Below, one piece after another: positions 44,705 through 53,662 of a stretch of 64,000 nucleotides of DNA. Each line of letters begins with the position of its first letter. The stretch's first letter is position 1. The notes under the pieces were generated by a model. The model worked only from the letters and a program-made list of their open reading frames with translations, did no database searches and had not been told where the DNA came from. Source of the DNA: Enterococcus sp. DIV1094 (GTDB lineage: Bacteria > Bacillota > Bacilli > Lactobacillales > Enterococcaceae); assembly GCF_017316305.2 (NCBI RefSeq), contig NZ_CP147250.1, positions 1,874,001 to 1,938,000 of the forward strand. Direction: 5' to 3'. The position numbers and the translations under genes are program-made.

Positions 44705-46059
44705 ACATCATGCTGAAAAATTTTCTGTTTTCTGGGGTCATCATTTTTTTAGTCTCGATCATCTCATTGGTTGCTTTATATTTTACAATGCCTGTCTATT
44801 ATGAGCGAATGAAGCTAAATGAAATAAACAAGGAATTCAATCAAGTGGCAAAGAGTATCGAGAACAAAGATTTATCTACCATACAAAAGGAGGTTGATCA
44901 ATACTGGCTTGGAAGAGAACAAAATCTTGATCTCATGTTGATGGATAAGAATGGCAGAGTCATTGGTCCATTTTTTGATGTGAATCTTGATTATTCAGGA
45001 ATAAACTATTTTTCTGATGAAATGAGTCTTTATCAAGAAATTACGGACAAAGAAGGTAATACTTATTATTTACTCGGTATGTATTCGTTGCAACCAGTCG
45101 CAGAAGCAAGTCAAGTTTTACTTCATTTATATCCATTTATCATCATCATCTCACTGATCATCGGTGGAATAGGTGCCTACTATTATAGTATTTATTCAAC
45201 AAAAAAAATCAAAGAAATCTCCAAAGTGACAGAAAAGATGATCGATTTAGATGCGGATATTCGTTGTGATGTCAAAGGTACGGATGAAATCTCACTTTTA
45301 GCGCAAGATATCAATCAATTATATGCGTCTTTGATCCAAACGATTGATGTTTTAGAGCTTGAAGTAGCAAAAACGAAAGAATTAGAAAAAGCAAAATCAG
45401 AGTTCATGCAAGTTGCTTCGCATGAATTAAAAACACCCGTGGCGTCATTGATGGGGCTGATTGATGGCATGATCTATAATGTCGGTAAGTTCAAAGATAG
45501 AGAACGCTATTTAGAAGTTTGCAAAAATATTTTGCAAGAACAAACAGAAATGATCAATAATATTCTCTTTGCTTCGAGAAATCATTTGCCGTCAGATGAT
45601 GTGGTCTATGAAGAAGTATCTATCAAAGAAATGATTGAACATAAATTAACTTCTTTTCGGATACTAGCTGAAGCAGAACAGAAAAAGCTAGTCGTTCACC
45701 TAAAAGAGCAGTCGATCATCGGGAATAAAAATGATCTTGATAAGATTTTAGATAATCTACTGAGTAATGCTTTCAAATACACAAAGCATGAAGGGGAAAT
45801 CAGTCTGTTTTTCGATGGGAAACAATTATTGATTGAAAATGAGGTCAACCAGATACTGGATGCGGAGGAATTAAGTAAGATTTTCCAGCCGTTTTATCGA
45901 CCAGATTATAGTCGAAGTCGTGATACTGGCGGTACTGGTCTCGGACTGTTTATCGTACAACAACTATTAGACAAGTATGGCTGGGAGTATTCATTTAAGC
46001 CATCAACTAATTCTAGCATGTGTTTTTCTGTCACTTTTGTGGAGAACAAAAGAAAGTAA
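44701..46059 (+). CDS. Sensor histidine kinase
   Basis: 452 residues. Two membrane spans (about 8-28 and 140-162) enclose an outer sensor part of about 110 residues. A HAMP domain (about 163-215), HisKA with phospho-His in QVASHELKTPVASL (about 240) and a catalytic domain with N-box NLLSNAFKYT (about 346) and GGTGLGLFIVQQLL (about 410) follow. It pairs with the response regulator upstream. The extracellular domain suggests sensing of an outside compound, perhaps the exporter's substrate. Confidence 0.95.
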   Translation: MNIMLKNFLFSGVIIFLVSIISLVALYFTMPVYYERMKLNEINKEFNQVAKSIENKDLSTIQKEVDQYWLGREQNLDLMLMDKNGRVIGPFFDVNLDYSGINYFSDEMSLYQEITDKEGNTYYLLGMYSLQPVAEASQVLLHLYPFIIIISLIIGGIGAYYYSIYSTKKIKEISKVTEKMIDLDADIRCDVKGTDEISLLAQDINQLYASLIQTIDVLELEVAKTKELEKAKSEFMQVASHELKTPVASLMGLIDGMIYNVGKFKDRERYLEVCKNILQEQTEMINNILFASRNHLPSDDVVYEEVSIKEMIEHKLTSFRILAEAEQKKLVVHLKEQSIIGNKNDLDKILDNLLSNAFKYTKHEGEISLFFDGKQLLIENEVNQILDAEELSKIFQPFYRPDYSRSRDTGGTGLGLFIVQQLLDKYGWEYSFKPSTNSSMCFSVTFVENKRK

Positions 46060-46102
46060 TAAGGTCATCCATACGTTTGGGACTATCAGTAGAGAAAAAA
46101 AT

Positions 46103-46286
46103 CAGACTGCACAACTGCTATTTGCCAGGGACTTTATTTCTATATTTATACACACTCAATTGGAATTCACTAAACCACACCATACCATACTAGAACAAAG
46201 TAAAGAACAGAACGATTATTGAAATCACATGTTAATACACTCTTGTAGAAAGTTTAGTCCCTGGTGAGTAGCAGTTGTGCAATCTG
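46103..46286. repeat. Long imperfect inverted repeat, possible mini-element
   Basis: The left arm CAGACTGCACAACTGCTATT, continuing through TTGCCAGGGACTTTATTT (46103-46139), matches the reverse complement of the right arm (46249-46286; AAAGTTTAGTCCCTGGTGAG, then TAGCAGTTGTGCAATCTG) at about 30 of 37 positions. About 110 bp lie between with no gene. It follows the kinase gene and could be a miniature transposable element or a large RNA hairpin. Confidence 0.7.
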
Positions 46287-46301
46287 GTTATTATAGAGAA
46301 T

Positions 46302-46344
46302 AAAAGAAGTCAGGACTACCATTGTGTAGTCTTGACTTCTTTTA
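46302..46344 (-). terminator. Terminator after the amino-acid permease gene
   Basis: AAAAGAAGTCAGGACTA pairs with TAGTCTTGACTTCTTTT with one G-T pair or mismatch. T tracts on both strands suggest bidirectional use. Confidence 0.85.
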
Positions 46345-47715
46345 CTATTGCTTGATTTTTCTTTCACGTACAAAATAGTAGAGCGCCATATACACTAAGA
46401 AAACGAAACCGATCATCAATGAAACCCTTGTTTCAGGATTGATGAACATAAAGATCAAAACGACTGCCAAAAAGCCTAATGACAGATAATTGGTATATGG
46501 AGAAAAAGGCATTTTGAACGGATGTGACGCCATTTCCAACTGATGACTCTTTCTAAATTTGATTTGACTGATCAAAATAACGATCCAAGGGACCATTCCT
46601 GGTAAGATACTGGAACTATAGACAAAAACAAATAGATCCTGTGTTTGAGAATAGACTAATGGCAACAAATAATTCAAAATCAACCCAATCAAAATACCAA
46701 ATGAGATGGCTACTACTGGATAAAATGGAACGCCATGTCGGGTAAGTTTCAAGAATTTTTTAGACATTTTGCCGTTGATTGCTAAGGTATAAACCATTCG
46801 ACTGGCACTGAAAATACCAGAATTACAACCAGATAAAGCTGCGGTGATCACAACAAAATTGATCAAACCAGCCGCAAATGTGATTCCAATTTTAGAAAAT
46901 GTTTGAACAAACGGTGATCCTAGTTCGCTTAATTGGTTCCAAGGATAGATACTGACAATGATGAAGATTGCGCCAATGTAAAATATCAAAATACGCCCAA
47001 TCGTTGACTGCACCGCTTCGACGATCGTTTTTTGCGGATCTTTCGCTTCACCTGCGGTCATTCCGATCAATTCGATTCCTTGATAAGAGGCAACGACGAT
47101 CGATAGAGCAAAAAAGAAACCTTTTACGCCGCCTGTAAAGAAACCACCATTTTTCCATAAGTTTGAAATCCCGATTGCTTCGCCATGATTACCGAATCCG
47201 AAAAAAATAATTCCTAAACCAGCGATGATCATCAAAATGATCGTGACTACTTTAATAGTAGAAAACCAAAATTCTAATTCACCAAATGCTTTGACTGATA
47301 CAAGATTTGCGAACATCAAAAAGAGGACGACAATGATCCCTGGTATGATTTGAGGCAAGTCTGGCCACCAGTAGTTCATATATTCCCCTACAGCGATCAC
47401 TTCGCTGATACCGACCACGATAAACTGAAAAATGTTGCTCCAAGCGGTCAAATAGCCTGCGACGGGATGGATATATTCACTTGCATAATTAGCAAATGAA
47501 CCAGTAGAGGGATCAAGATACAGCATTTCACCTAAGGCACGCATGATCAGATACAAAAAGAAGCCTGCTACAGCATAAGCAACCATTACAGAAGGCCCTG
47601 TCCAACGGATGGTGGATGAAGCACCCATGAACAGACCGACACCGATCGTCCCTCCTAGCGCGATCATTTGAATATGACGGGCGCTGAGACTCCGAGTTAA
47701 TTTTTCTTCTTCCAT
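46345..47715 (-). CDS. Amino-acid permease, AAT/APC family
   Basis: 456 residues with 12 membrane spans. The N-terminus SARHIQMIALGGTIGVGLFM (about 11-30) and the Gly-rich first span, EYIHPVAGYLTAWSN and TAGEAKDPQKTI are hallmarks of the amino-acid transporter group that includes AroP, GabP and LysP. It would import an amino acid with protons. The substrate cannot be read from the sequence. AGGGG precedes the start. It is a single gene transcribed against its neighbours and ends at a shared terminator. Confidence 0.9.
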   Translation of the reverse strand: MEEEKLTRSLSARHIQMIALGGTIGVGLFMGASSTIRWTGPSVMVAYAVAGFFLYLIMRALGEMLYLDPSTGSFANYASEYIHPVAGYLTAWSNIFQFIVVGISEVIAVGEYMNYWWPDLPQIIPGIIVVLFLMFANLVSVKAFGELEFWFSTIKVVTIILMIIAGLGIIFFGFGNHGEAIGISNLWKNGGFFTGGVKGFFFALSIVVASYQGIELIGMTAGEAKDPQKTIVEAVQSTIGRILIFYIGAIFIIVSIYPWNQLSELGSPFVQTFSKIGITFAAGLINFVVITAALSGCNSGIFSASRMVYTLAINGKMSKKFLKLTRHGVPFYPVVAISFGILIGLILNYLLPLVYSQTQDLFVFVYSSSILPGMVPWIVILISQIKFRKSHQLEMASHPFKMPFSPYTNYLSLGFLAVVLIFMFINPETRVSLMIGFVFLVYMALYYFVRERKIKQ

Positions 47716-47873
47716 ACAAAAACCCCTTTTTTAAGTTGAGTGATAAAGTAAAAAATAAGTTCATTTTATAACTGAGAAAATAAATAACGAATATTACTTT
47801 AAGGCTCTTGTTTGTGATTTTACATAAAAATTTTTAAAATTGCGAGAAAAATCAAAAAAATCTTTCACAACAC
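47716..47873. other. Divergent intergenic region
   Basis: About 160 bp upstream of the permease gene, AT-rich, expected to hold its minus-strand promoter. No clear operator was identified in this part. Confidence 0.35.
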
Positions 47874-47932
47874 TTGTAAATCATTTTGATATTAGTTAAA
47901 CTAAGATTAAATAAAAAGTTAGGTATGCCGAA
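47874..47932 (+). promoter_or_regulatory. Promoter with two metal-regulator-like palindromes before the manganese transporter operon
   Basis: -35 TTGTAA (47874-47879) and -10 TAAACT (47897-47902) are 17 bp apart. A palindrome TTAGTTAAACTAA (47892-47904) covers the -10. A second one, TTAGGTATGCCGAA (47919-47932), lies just downstream and has the TTxGG-N4-CCxAA look of DtxR/MntR-family (EfaR-type) boxes. Repression by Mn-loaded EfaR is inferred. Confidence 0.6.
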
Positions 47933-47949
47933 AAAAGGAGTGGCGAAAG

Positions 47950-48696
47950 GTGTCTAAAAATGAAATCTCCGTTAAAGATTTAACGGTTGCGTACCAAGGA
48001 AAGACAGTATTAAATAATGTATCAACAGTTATCCAAGCACAAAAATTTACCGGGATCATAGGACCGAATGGTGCCGGGAAATCTACTTTTATGAAGGCTT
48101 TATTGGAGCTAGTTCCTAAAGTTTCTGGTGAAATCACTTTTGACGATCGATCCATAAAAACGATCCGCAAAAAAATTGCCTATGTGGAACAACGAAGTGA
48201 GTTGGATCTTTCTTTTCCAATCGATGTGTTAGGAGTCGTTCTATTAGGAACCTATCCATCCTTGCGTTTGGGTCAACGACCTGGGAAAAAAGAAAAGGAA
48301 CGAGCGAAGCAAGCTTTACGAAAAGTTGATATGGCGGACTATGAAGATCGTCAAATCAGTGAATTATCTGGTGGTCAATTACAGCGGATCTTTATCGCCC
48401 GAGCATTGGCTCAGGGCGCAGAATGGATCTTTTTAGATGAACCGTTTGTAGGGATCGATGCGGTCAGTGAAAGAAAAATCTTTGCTATTTTGAATGAACT
48501 GAAAAATGAAGGAAAAACTATTGTGATCGTCCATCATGATCTGCACAAAGTCGAAGCTTATTTTGATGAAGTGATTTTATTGAATCAAGCGCTGATCGCA
48601 GCTGGACCAGTTGGCGAAGTATTTACTTCAGAAAATCTACAGTTGGCTTATGGGGAGATCATTGGACAATTAGCTAAAGGGGTAATGGAAAAATGA
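47950..48696 (+). CDS. efaC: Manganese ABC transporter ATPase
   Basis: 248 residues from a GTG with AAAGGAG about 10 bases upstream. Walker A is GPNGAGKST (about 38-46), the signature is LSGGQLQRIFIARAL (about 138) and Walker B is WIFLDEPFVGID (about 158). The neighbours, a permease of the ABC-3 type and a PsaA/EfaA-type binding protein, fix the metal role. It overlaps the permease by 4 bp. Confidence 0.93.
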   Translation: MSKNEISVKDLTVAYQGKTVLNNVSTVIQAQKFTGIIGPNGAGKSTFMKALLELVPKVSGEITFDDRSIKTIRKKIAYVEQRSELDLSFPIDVLGVVLLGTYPSLRLGQRPGKKEKERAKQALRKVDMADYEDRQISELSGGQLQRIFIARALAQGAEWIFLDEPFVGIDAVSERKIFAILNELKNEGKTIVIVHHDLHKVEAYFDEVILLNQALIAAGPVGEVFTSENLQLAYGEIIGQLAKGVMEK

Positions 48697-49550
48697 TTCA
48701 ATCGTTTATTGAGGGGTTAATGGATTATCAGTTTCTACAATACGCATTGATCACATCGATGCTCGTAGGACTAGCTTCAGGTGTGATTGGCTCTTTTATT
48801 ATTTTAAGAGGCATGTCGTTGATGGGGGATGCAATCTCTCATGCAGTACTACCTGGAGTGGCGATTTCTTATATGTTTGGTTTTAGTTATATTTTAGGAG
48901 CTACCGCATTTGGGATGTTGACAGCTGGAATCATTGGATTTGTCACACAACGGAGTCGCTTGAAAAATGATACAGCAATCGGGATCGTTTTTAGTTCTTT
49001 CTTTGCATTAGGGGTCATCTTGATTTCTTTTGCTCAAAGTGCGACGAATCTTTACCATATCTTATTTGGGAATGTCTTAGCAGTCAGAGAAAGTGATATG
49101 TTGATGACTGCGATCGTCAGTGGAATCGTGTTGCTGTTCGTGTTGATTTTCTATAAAGAATTGAAAATCACTTCGTTTGATCCGATGATGGCAAAAGCTT
49201 ATGGCTTGAATACGACGCTTATCCACTATTTATTGATGTTCTTCTTAACACTGGTTGCCGTTGTGAGTTTACAGACAGTTGGGACGATTTTAGTCATCTC
49301 CATGTTGATCACACCAGCAGCAACCGCGTATCTATTGACCGATCGATTGGCAAAAATGATTTTTATCTCGGCGACAGTCGGTGTATTGAGTGCCATCATC
49401 GGTGTGTTTTACAGTTATAGTTACAATTGGCCATCAGGAGCAACAATCGTGTTGACCAGTGCAGTATTCTTTACGTTGGCCTTTTTATTTTCACCGACTA
49501 AAGGAATTGTTTTTTCAAGAAATAAACGAAAAAAGAATGCCGAGTCGTAA
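48693..49550 (+). CDS. efaB: Manganese ABC transporter permease
   Basis: 285 residues with about eight membrane spans, of the ABC-3 family (ZnuB/PsaC/MntB). Typical features are FIILRGMSLMGDAISHAVLP (about 36-55) and the VGTILVISMLITPAATAYLL segment (about 199-218). It forms the metal channel with the ATPase upstream and the binding protein downstream. ATGA overlap with the ATPase gene. Confidence 0.94.
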   Translation: MIQSFIEGLMDYQFLQYALITSMLVGLASGVIGSFIILRGMSLMGDAISHAVLPGVAISYMFGFSYILGATAFGMLTAGIIGFVTQRSRLKNDTAIGIVFSSFFALGVILISFAQSATNLYHILFGNVLAVRESDMLMTAIVSGIVLLFVLIFYKELKITSFDPMMAKAYGLNTTLIHYLLMFFLTLVAVVSLQTVGTILVISMLITPAATAYLLTDRLAKMIFISATVGVLSAIIGVFYSYSYNWPSGATIVLTSAVFFTLAFLFSPTKGIVFSRNKRKKNAES

Positions 49551-49580
49551 AAAAACTAACGATAGAAATGGAGTATATAC

Positions 49581-50516
49581 ATGAAAAACAAAATGAACAT
49601 CTTATGGTTGATCGGAGCTGCTTTATTTATTTTTGCAGGTTGCGGCAGTTCGGCAGCAGAAGAGAACGAGGAAAAACTGACAGTTGTAGCAACGAATTCG
49701 ATCATTGCCGATATGGCAAAAGAAGTCGGAAAAGATTTAACTACTGTCCATAGTATCGTCCCAGTTGGAACAGACCCCCATGAATATGAAGTATTGCCAG
49801 AAGATATCAAAAATGCAAGTGATGCCGATGTGATCTTATACAACGGGTTAAACTTAGAAACTGGTAATGGCTGGTTTGACAACTTGATGGATACAGCAAA
49901 TAAAACAGAAAATGAAGATTATTTTGCAGTAAGTAAAGAAGTCGAACCTCTGTATTTATCAGGAGGAGAGTCAGAGACAGAAGCAGATCCACATGCTTGG
50001 TTAGATCTTTCAAACGGCATCAAATATGTGGAAGAAATCGCACGTATCTTTGCTGAAAAAGATCCGGATCATGCGGCACAATATGAAGAAAATGCCAATG
50101 CGTATATTGAAAAATTAAAAGAATTAGATCAACAAGCAAAAGAAAGCTTTAATTCGATCCCAGAAAATCAAAAGTTGTTAGTGACAAGTGAAGGTGCGTT
50201 TAAATACTTCTCACAAGCGTACGATCTACCAGCGGGCTATATTTGGGAAATCAACACGGAAAGCCAAGGAACACCTGAACAAATGCAATCGATCGTCAGT
50301 CAAGTTCGTGCATCAGATGTCCCAGTCTTATTTGTAGAAACAAGTGTTGACCCAAGAAGCATGGAGCGTGTGGCAAATGAAACAGGTCTTGAGATCTTTG
50401 ACGAGCTATTCACTGATTCGATCGCTAAAGAAGGCGAAGATGGTGACTCTTATTATGACATGATGAAGTGGAATATCGAAAGAATCCACGAAGGTCTGTC
50501 GCAAGAAAAGAACTAA
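49581..50516 (+). CDS. efaA: Manganese-binding lipoprotein, EfaA/PsaA-like
   Basis: 311 residues. Lipobox FAGC (Cys about 20). The four metal ligands of the cluster A-I family are in place: His in GTDPHEYEVLP (about 67), His in ADPHAWLDLSNG (about 140), Glu in INTESQGTPEQ (about 206) and Asp in LFTDSIAKEGEDGDSY (about 281). GYIWEINTESQGTPEQM is the form seen in the Mn-specific proteins EfaA and PsaA. It hands Mn(II) to the EfaCB channel and is known in enterococci as an endocarditis antigen. It has its own terminator. Confidence 0.94.
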   Translation: MKNKMNILWLIGAALFIFAGCGSSAAEENEEKLTVVATNSIIADMAKEVGKDLTTVHSIVPVGTDPHEYEVLPEDIKNASDADVILYNGLNLETGNGWFDNLMDTANKTENEDYFAVSKEVEPLYLSGGESETEADPHAWLDLSNGIKYVEEIARIFAEKDPDHAAQYEENANAYIEKLKELDQQAKESFNSIPENQKLLVTSEGAFKYFSQAYDLPAGYIWEINTESQGTPEQMQSIVSQVRASDVPVLFVETSVDPRSMERVANETGLEIFDELFTDSIAKEGEDGDSYYDMMKWNIERIHEGLSQEKN

Positions 50517-50548
50517 GTAATCATCAAAAGTCTTAATAAAAAAGTTAA

Positions 50549-50593
50549 AAAACAGAGAAAAGACGGTCCCTTGTCTTTTCTCTGTTTTTCTAT
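50549..50593 (+). terminator. Terminator of the manganese transporter operon
   Basis: AAAAACAGAGAAAAGAC pairs perfectly with GTCTTTTCTCTGTTTTT around GGTCCCTT. Confidence 0.92.
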
Positions 50594-50682
50594 CAAGAGA
50601 AATTCGTTCGTTTATTGTTTTATAGATACCAATTTTAGTGAAATTCCGTTATAGTTAAAAGAGAGGAAAGGAAGGTGAAGCT

Positions 50683-51429
50683 ATGAATTTTACTAGCAAA
50701 GATAAACTTTTGATTGCAGAAGAAATAACAAAAAAGATCAAGCAACTAGAAAATAAGGAGAAAGACCAAGATCTCCAATTTCTTGAAGCAGAAATGGCTA
50801 AAGCGTTCATAGCAAGCCCAGAAGAATTGGAAGAGGAGACATATCCTGGAAAATGGTTGTTTGACGATTTTCAGCCATTAGATGAAGAAACTGGTATCGG
50901 CTATTTTGTTTTTCTTTCATCTGTCGGTTTTACGCCTGGCGTATTAGTCAAACAAAAGAATGAACTCAAGGTCCAAGCATGGCCTGCGCTGTTTTCTCTG
51001 ATAGGAACAGAAGGGGTCATTCCCAAAATCCAATCCGCATTTTTCAAGAGTGCATTTATCGCAAATAGCAAACTAATGAATACGTATTATAATCGTTTAG
51101 TAGAAATCGCTCGTCCTGGAGAGATTCCGCAAACGTTCACTTACGGGCAACAAAAGAATCTATACGAAGACGTTGTTTATTCAAGGGATCTATCTGAGTT
51201 TTCGCCAAGAGAACAACTCCGTTTACATGAATTACTTCATACCAAACCAGTTTCATTGAACTTTTTCAATGCGTTAGATCAACGCCGGAAATGGGTGTCC
51301 GTGAATTTCTGGGAAGTGTTTGCGGCTAGAAATCGTTGGATGGAGGAAAGAAAAATCCCAGATCAACAAATCCAATTCGTTCAATTGAAAAGAGAACGAT
51401 TATATTATGGTTTATATAGTCGTGTCTGA
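50683..51429 (+). CDS. Conserved-looking cytoplasmic protein of unknown function
   Basis: 248 residues with no signal peptide or membrane span. An acidic, helical N-terminus (about 5-55) is followed by a mixed region with TGIGYFVFLSSVGFTPGVLV (about 84-103) and a basic C-terminus (WMEERKIPDQQIQFVQLKRE). No family was recognised. AAAGGAAGGTGAAG precedes ATG. It lies 15 bp before queG and is likely co-transcribed with it, but nothing in the sequence ties it to queuosine synthesis. Confidence 0.75.
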   Translation: MNFTSKDKLLIAEEITKKIKQLENKEKDQDLQFLEAEMAKAFIASPEELEEETYPGKWLFDDFQPLDEETGIGYFVFLSSVGFTPGVLVKQKNELKVQAWPALFSLIGTEGVIPKIQSAFFKSAFIANSKLMNTYYNRLVEIARPGEIPQTFTYGQQKNLYEDVVYSRDLSEFSPREQLRLHELLHTKPVSLNFFNALDQRRKWVSVNFWEVFAARNRWMEERKIPDQQIQFVQLKRERLYYGLYSRV

Positions 51430-51444
51430 TCGAGGGTGGAAAGA

Positions 51445-52611
51445 ATGGCATTAACATTAAAAGAAGAAATCATTCAAGAAAGCAAGCGTATTGGGATCGA
51501 TAAAATCGGGTTTACCACCGCAGAGCCTTTTGATCACTTGAAAGAATCGTTGGAGGAACAAAAAGCTGCTGGGCATACATCAGGATTTGAACATCCAAAT
51601 ATTGATGAGCGTTTATATCCAGAAATGACGTTTGATCGGCCAAAATCGATCATTGCAATTGCTTTAGCGTATCCTACAAAGATCCATGAAAAAATGCCTA
51701 GAGATGAGAAGCGTGGACAATTTGCCCGAGCCTCCTGGGGAATCGATTACCATGATATCTTACGTGACCGTTTGCAACAATTGATTTCATTTATCGAGTC
51801 ACGAGCAACTCACTGGCAAAAAGAAGAAGAATGGCGCTTGGCTCCGCAAGTGGATACAGGAGAGTTGATCGATGTCGCTGTTGCGCAACGTGCCGGATTA
51901 GGGTTTATTGGTCGAAACGGGCTATTGATCACAGAGGAGTTTGGTTCGTTCGTCTATCTAGGAGAGATCGTGACAAACATCGACTTAGAGCCAGATACTC
52001 CTGGTGTCTTCGGGTGTGGTGAATGTACGCGTTGTGTCACTGCTTGTCCAACAGGGGCGCTTTTAGGTGATGGCAGGATGAACGCACAACGTTGTCTGTC
52101 TTATCAGACACAAACAAAAGGCATGATGCCAGAAGAGTATCGGAAAAAGATGAGTAACGTCATTTATGGTTGTGACATCTGTCAGTTAGTTTGTCCATAT
52201 AATAGAGGAAAAGATTTTCATTTCCATCCAGAAATGGAACCGCAAGTGGAAGAAGTCTATCCAAAACTCACGCCTATGCTAACGATCTCCAATAAAGAAT
52301 TCAAGCAACAATACGGGCATCTGGCTGGCTCATGGCGTGGTAGAAAACCACTTCAACGAAATGCGCTGATTGCTTTAGCCAATTTAGGCGAACGTGCTGC
52401 TTTGCCTCATATTGAAGAATGTCTCAGTGATGTCCGTCCGGTGATCCGCGGGACGGCAGCGTGGGCAATCGGTAAATTAGGAATCAAAGACCCTGAAAAA
52501 TGGCAAGAAGTGTTGACGAATGCGTTGGAAAAAGAAACAGAAGAAGAAGCAATCCATGAAATGGATCAAGCAATCCAATTGTTACAAAAGAAAAAAAACG
52601 CTAAAAAATGA
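51445..52611 (+). CDS. queG: Epoxyqueuosine reductase
   Basis: 388 residues from the ATG at 51445 (GAGGGTGG upstream); a GTG three codons earlier overlaps that site. QueG makes the last step to queuosine in tRNA with cobalamin and two [4Fe-4S] clusters. The cluster motifs are [16 protein letters not shown] (about 191-206) and [11 protein letters not shown] (about 243-253). The C-terminal part (about 300-388) has HEAT-like repeats ([13 protein letters not shown]) as in full-length QueG. The catalytic Asp region is in [20 protein letters not shown] (about 136-155). It is followed by a terminator. Confidence 0.95.
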   Translation: MALTLKEEIIQESKRIGIDKIGFTTAEPFDHLKESLEEQKAAGHTSGFEHPNIDERLYPEMTFDRPKSIIAIALAYPTKIHEKMPRDEKRGQFARASWGIDYHDILRDRLQQLISFIESRATHWQKEEEWRLAPQVDTGELIDVAVAQRAGLGFIGRNGLLITEEFGSFVYLGEIVTNIDLEPDTPGVFGCGECTRCVTACPTGALLGDGRMNAQRCLSYQTQTKGMMPEEYRKKMSNVIYGCDICQLVCPYNRGKDFHFHPEMEPQVEEVYPKLTPMLTISNKEFKQQYGHLAGSWRGRKPLQRNALIALANLGERAALPHIEECLSDVRPVIRGTAAWAIGKLGIKDPEKWQEVLTNALEKETEEEAIHEMDQAIQLLQKKKNAKK

Positions 52612-52639
52612 CTTTTTTATTTCAAATGAATCATTTTCT

Positions 52640-52673
52640 CCAGTAATTGTTGTAACAATTACTGGTTTTTTTG
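52640..52673 (+). terminator. Terminator after queG
   Basis: CCAGTAATTGTT pairs perfectly with AACAATTACTGG and is followed by seven T. Confidence 0.92.
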
Positions 52674-52988
52674 TGTTAATTGCATCTATTTTTCGAAAAA
52701 TGAGAAGAATTTCGCAAAAAAATCCAATAAATTAAAAAAAATATTTTCTGAATATTACAGAACACGTGTTTTATCAAAAATTCTAACAAAGTGACGAAAA
52801 ACGATTACAACATTGATTTATAAGCTTTCTACGACTTTAGTCCTAGTTTTTCCAAAAAACAAATATTACAAATATTAAAAATATGACGATTTTGTCATGA
52901 ATTGTCATAATTCTTTCACCTATGAAATATTTCTAAATGATAAAGTTAGTGACGTTGAAACAAATCAAAGAGAAAAAAGGAGCTTACT
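52674..52988 (+). promoter_or_regulatory. Long AT-rich upstream region of the LysM protein gene
   Basis: About 315 bp with no gene. ATGAC (52883-52887) and two direct copies of TTGTCAT spaced 10 bp (52892-52898 and 52902-52908) could be a regulator site, but they do not fit the WalR consensus exactly. AAAGGAG precedes the start codon. Confidence 0.4.
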
Positions 52989-53597
52989 ATGAATTCAATT
53001 AAAAAGATCGTTTTGGGGACAACTGTTGCCGCTGGAGCAACTGCAATGTTTGTAGGAACTACTGCTCATGCAGATGAAGTTTATACAGTGAAAGCTGGAG
53101 ACTCATTATCTAAAATCTCACAAAAATTTGCAGGTGACAATTCACTGATCAAAGCAATTGCTGAACAAAATTCGATTGACGATATCAACCGTATTTTTGT
53201 TGGGGAAGAATTAACAATTCCAGCTGACGCTTCATCAGTAAAAACAACAGAAGTAGCACCAACAACAGAAAAAGTAGAAACTCCTGTAGTTACAGAAACA
53301 CCAGCGCAAGAATATACATACGTTGCGCCTGTTGAAACAGTTGAAGTAGCACCTGCTACAGCTACTGTAACAACAAACAGCAACTCTGCGAAAGAATGGA
53401 TTGCACAAAAAGAATCAGGTGGTTCATACACTGCAACAAACGGCCGCTACATCGGACGTTACCAATTAGATTCAGCATATTTGAACGGTGACTACTCACC
53501 AGCGAACCAAGAACGTGTTGTAGAAGAATACGTTGCTGGACGCTACGGTTCATGGGATGCTGCAAAAGCATTCTGGTTAGCAAACGGTTGGTACTAA
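52989..53597 (+). CDS. Secreted LysM protein with Apf-like C-terminal domain
   Basis: 202 residues. The signal peptide ends near AHA-DE (about 28). A LysM domain (about 31-75, YTVKAGDSLSKISQKFAGDN) binds peptidoglycan. A Thr/Glu/Val/Pro-rich linker follows. The C-terminal 65 residues (WIAQKESGGSYTATNGRYIG, YQLDSAYLNGD, ending AFWLANGWY) match the aggregation-promoting-factor type found in lactobacilli, a domain related to lytic transglycosylases with Glu in KESGG. It is probably a cell-wall remodelling or cell-shape protein. Strong Gram-positive secretion signals and a strong terminator suggest high expression. Confidence 0.92.
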   Translation: MNSIKKIVLGTTVAAGATAMFVGTTAHADEVYTVKAGDSLSKISQKFAGDNSLIKAIAEQNSIDDINRIFVGEELTIPADASSVKTTEVAPTTEKVETPVVTETPAQEYTYVAPVETVEVAPATATVTTNSNSAKEWIAQKESGGSYTATNGRYIGRYQLDSAYLNGDYSPANQERVVEEYVAGRYGSWDAAKAFWLANGWY

Positions 53598-53619
53598 GAT
53601 AAAACCAAGTATGAAATCA

Positions 53620-53655
53620 AAAAGAGGACTACGCAAGTAGGTCTCTTTTTTTTGC
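53620..53655 (+). terminator. Terminator after the LysM protein gene
   Basis: AAAGAGGACTAC and GTAGGTCTCTTT form an imperfect stem around GCAA, followed by T. Confidence 0.85.
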
Positions 53656-53662
53656 TTTTCTT

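Noticed and set aside
45977..46222. 81-codon frame overlapping the kinase gene end
   Set aside because: It is in another frame of the kinase gene and runs into the left arm of the inverted repeat; no ribosome site.
52883..52908. WalR-type binding site upstream of the LysM gene
   Set aside because: The TTGTCAT repeats have 10-bp spacing and a C in the third position of the core, so they do not fit the TGTWAH-N5-TGTWAH consensus.
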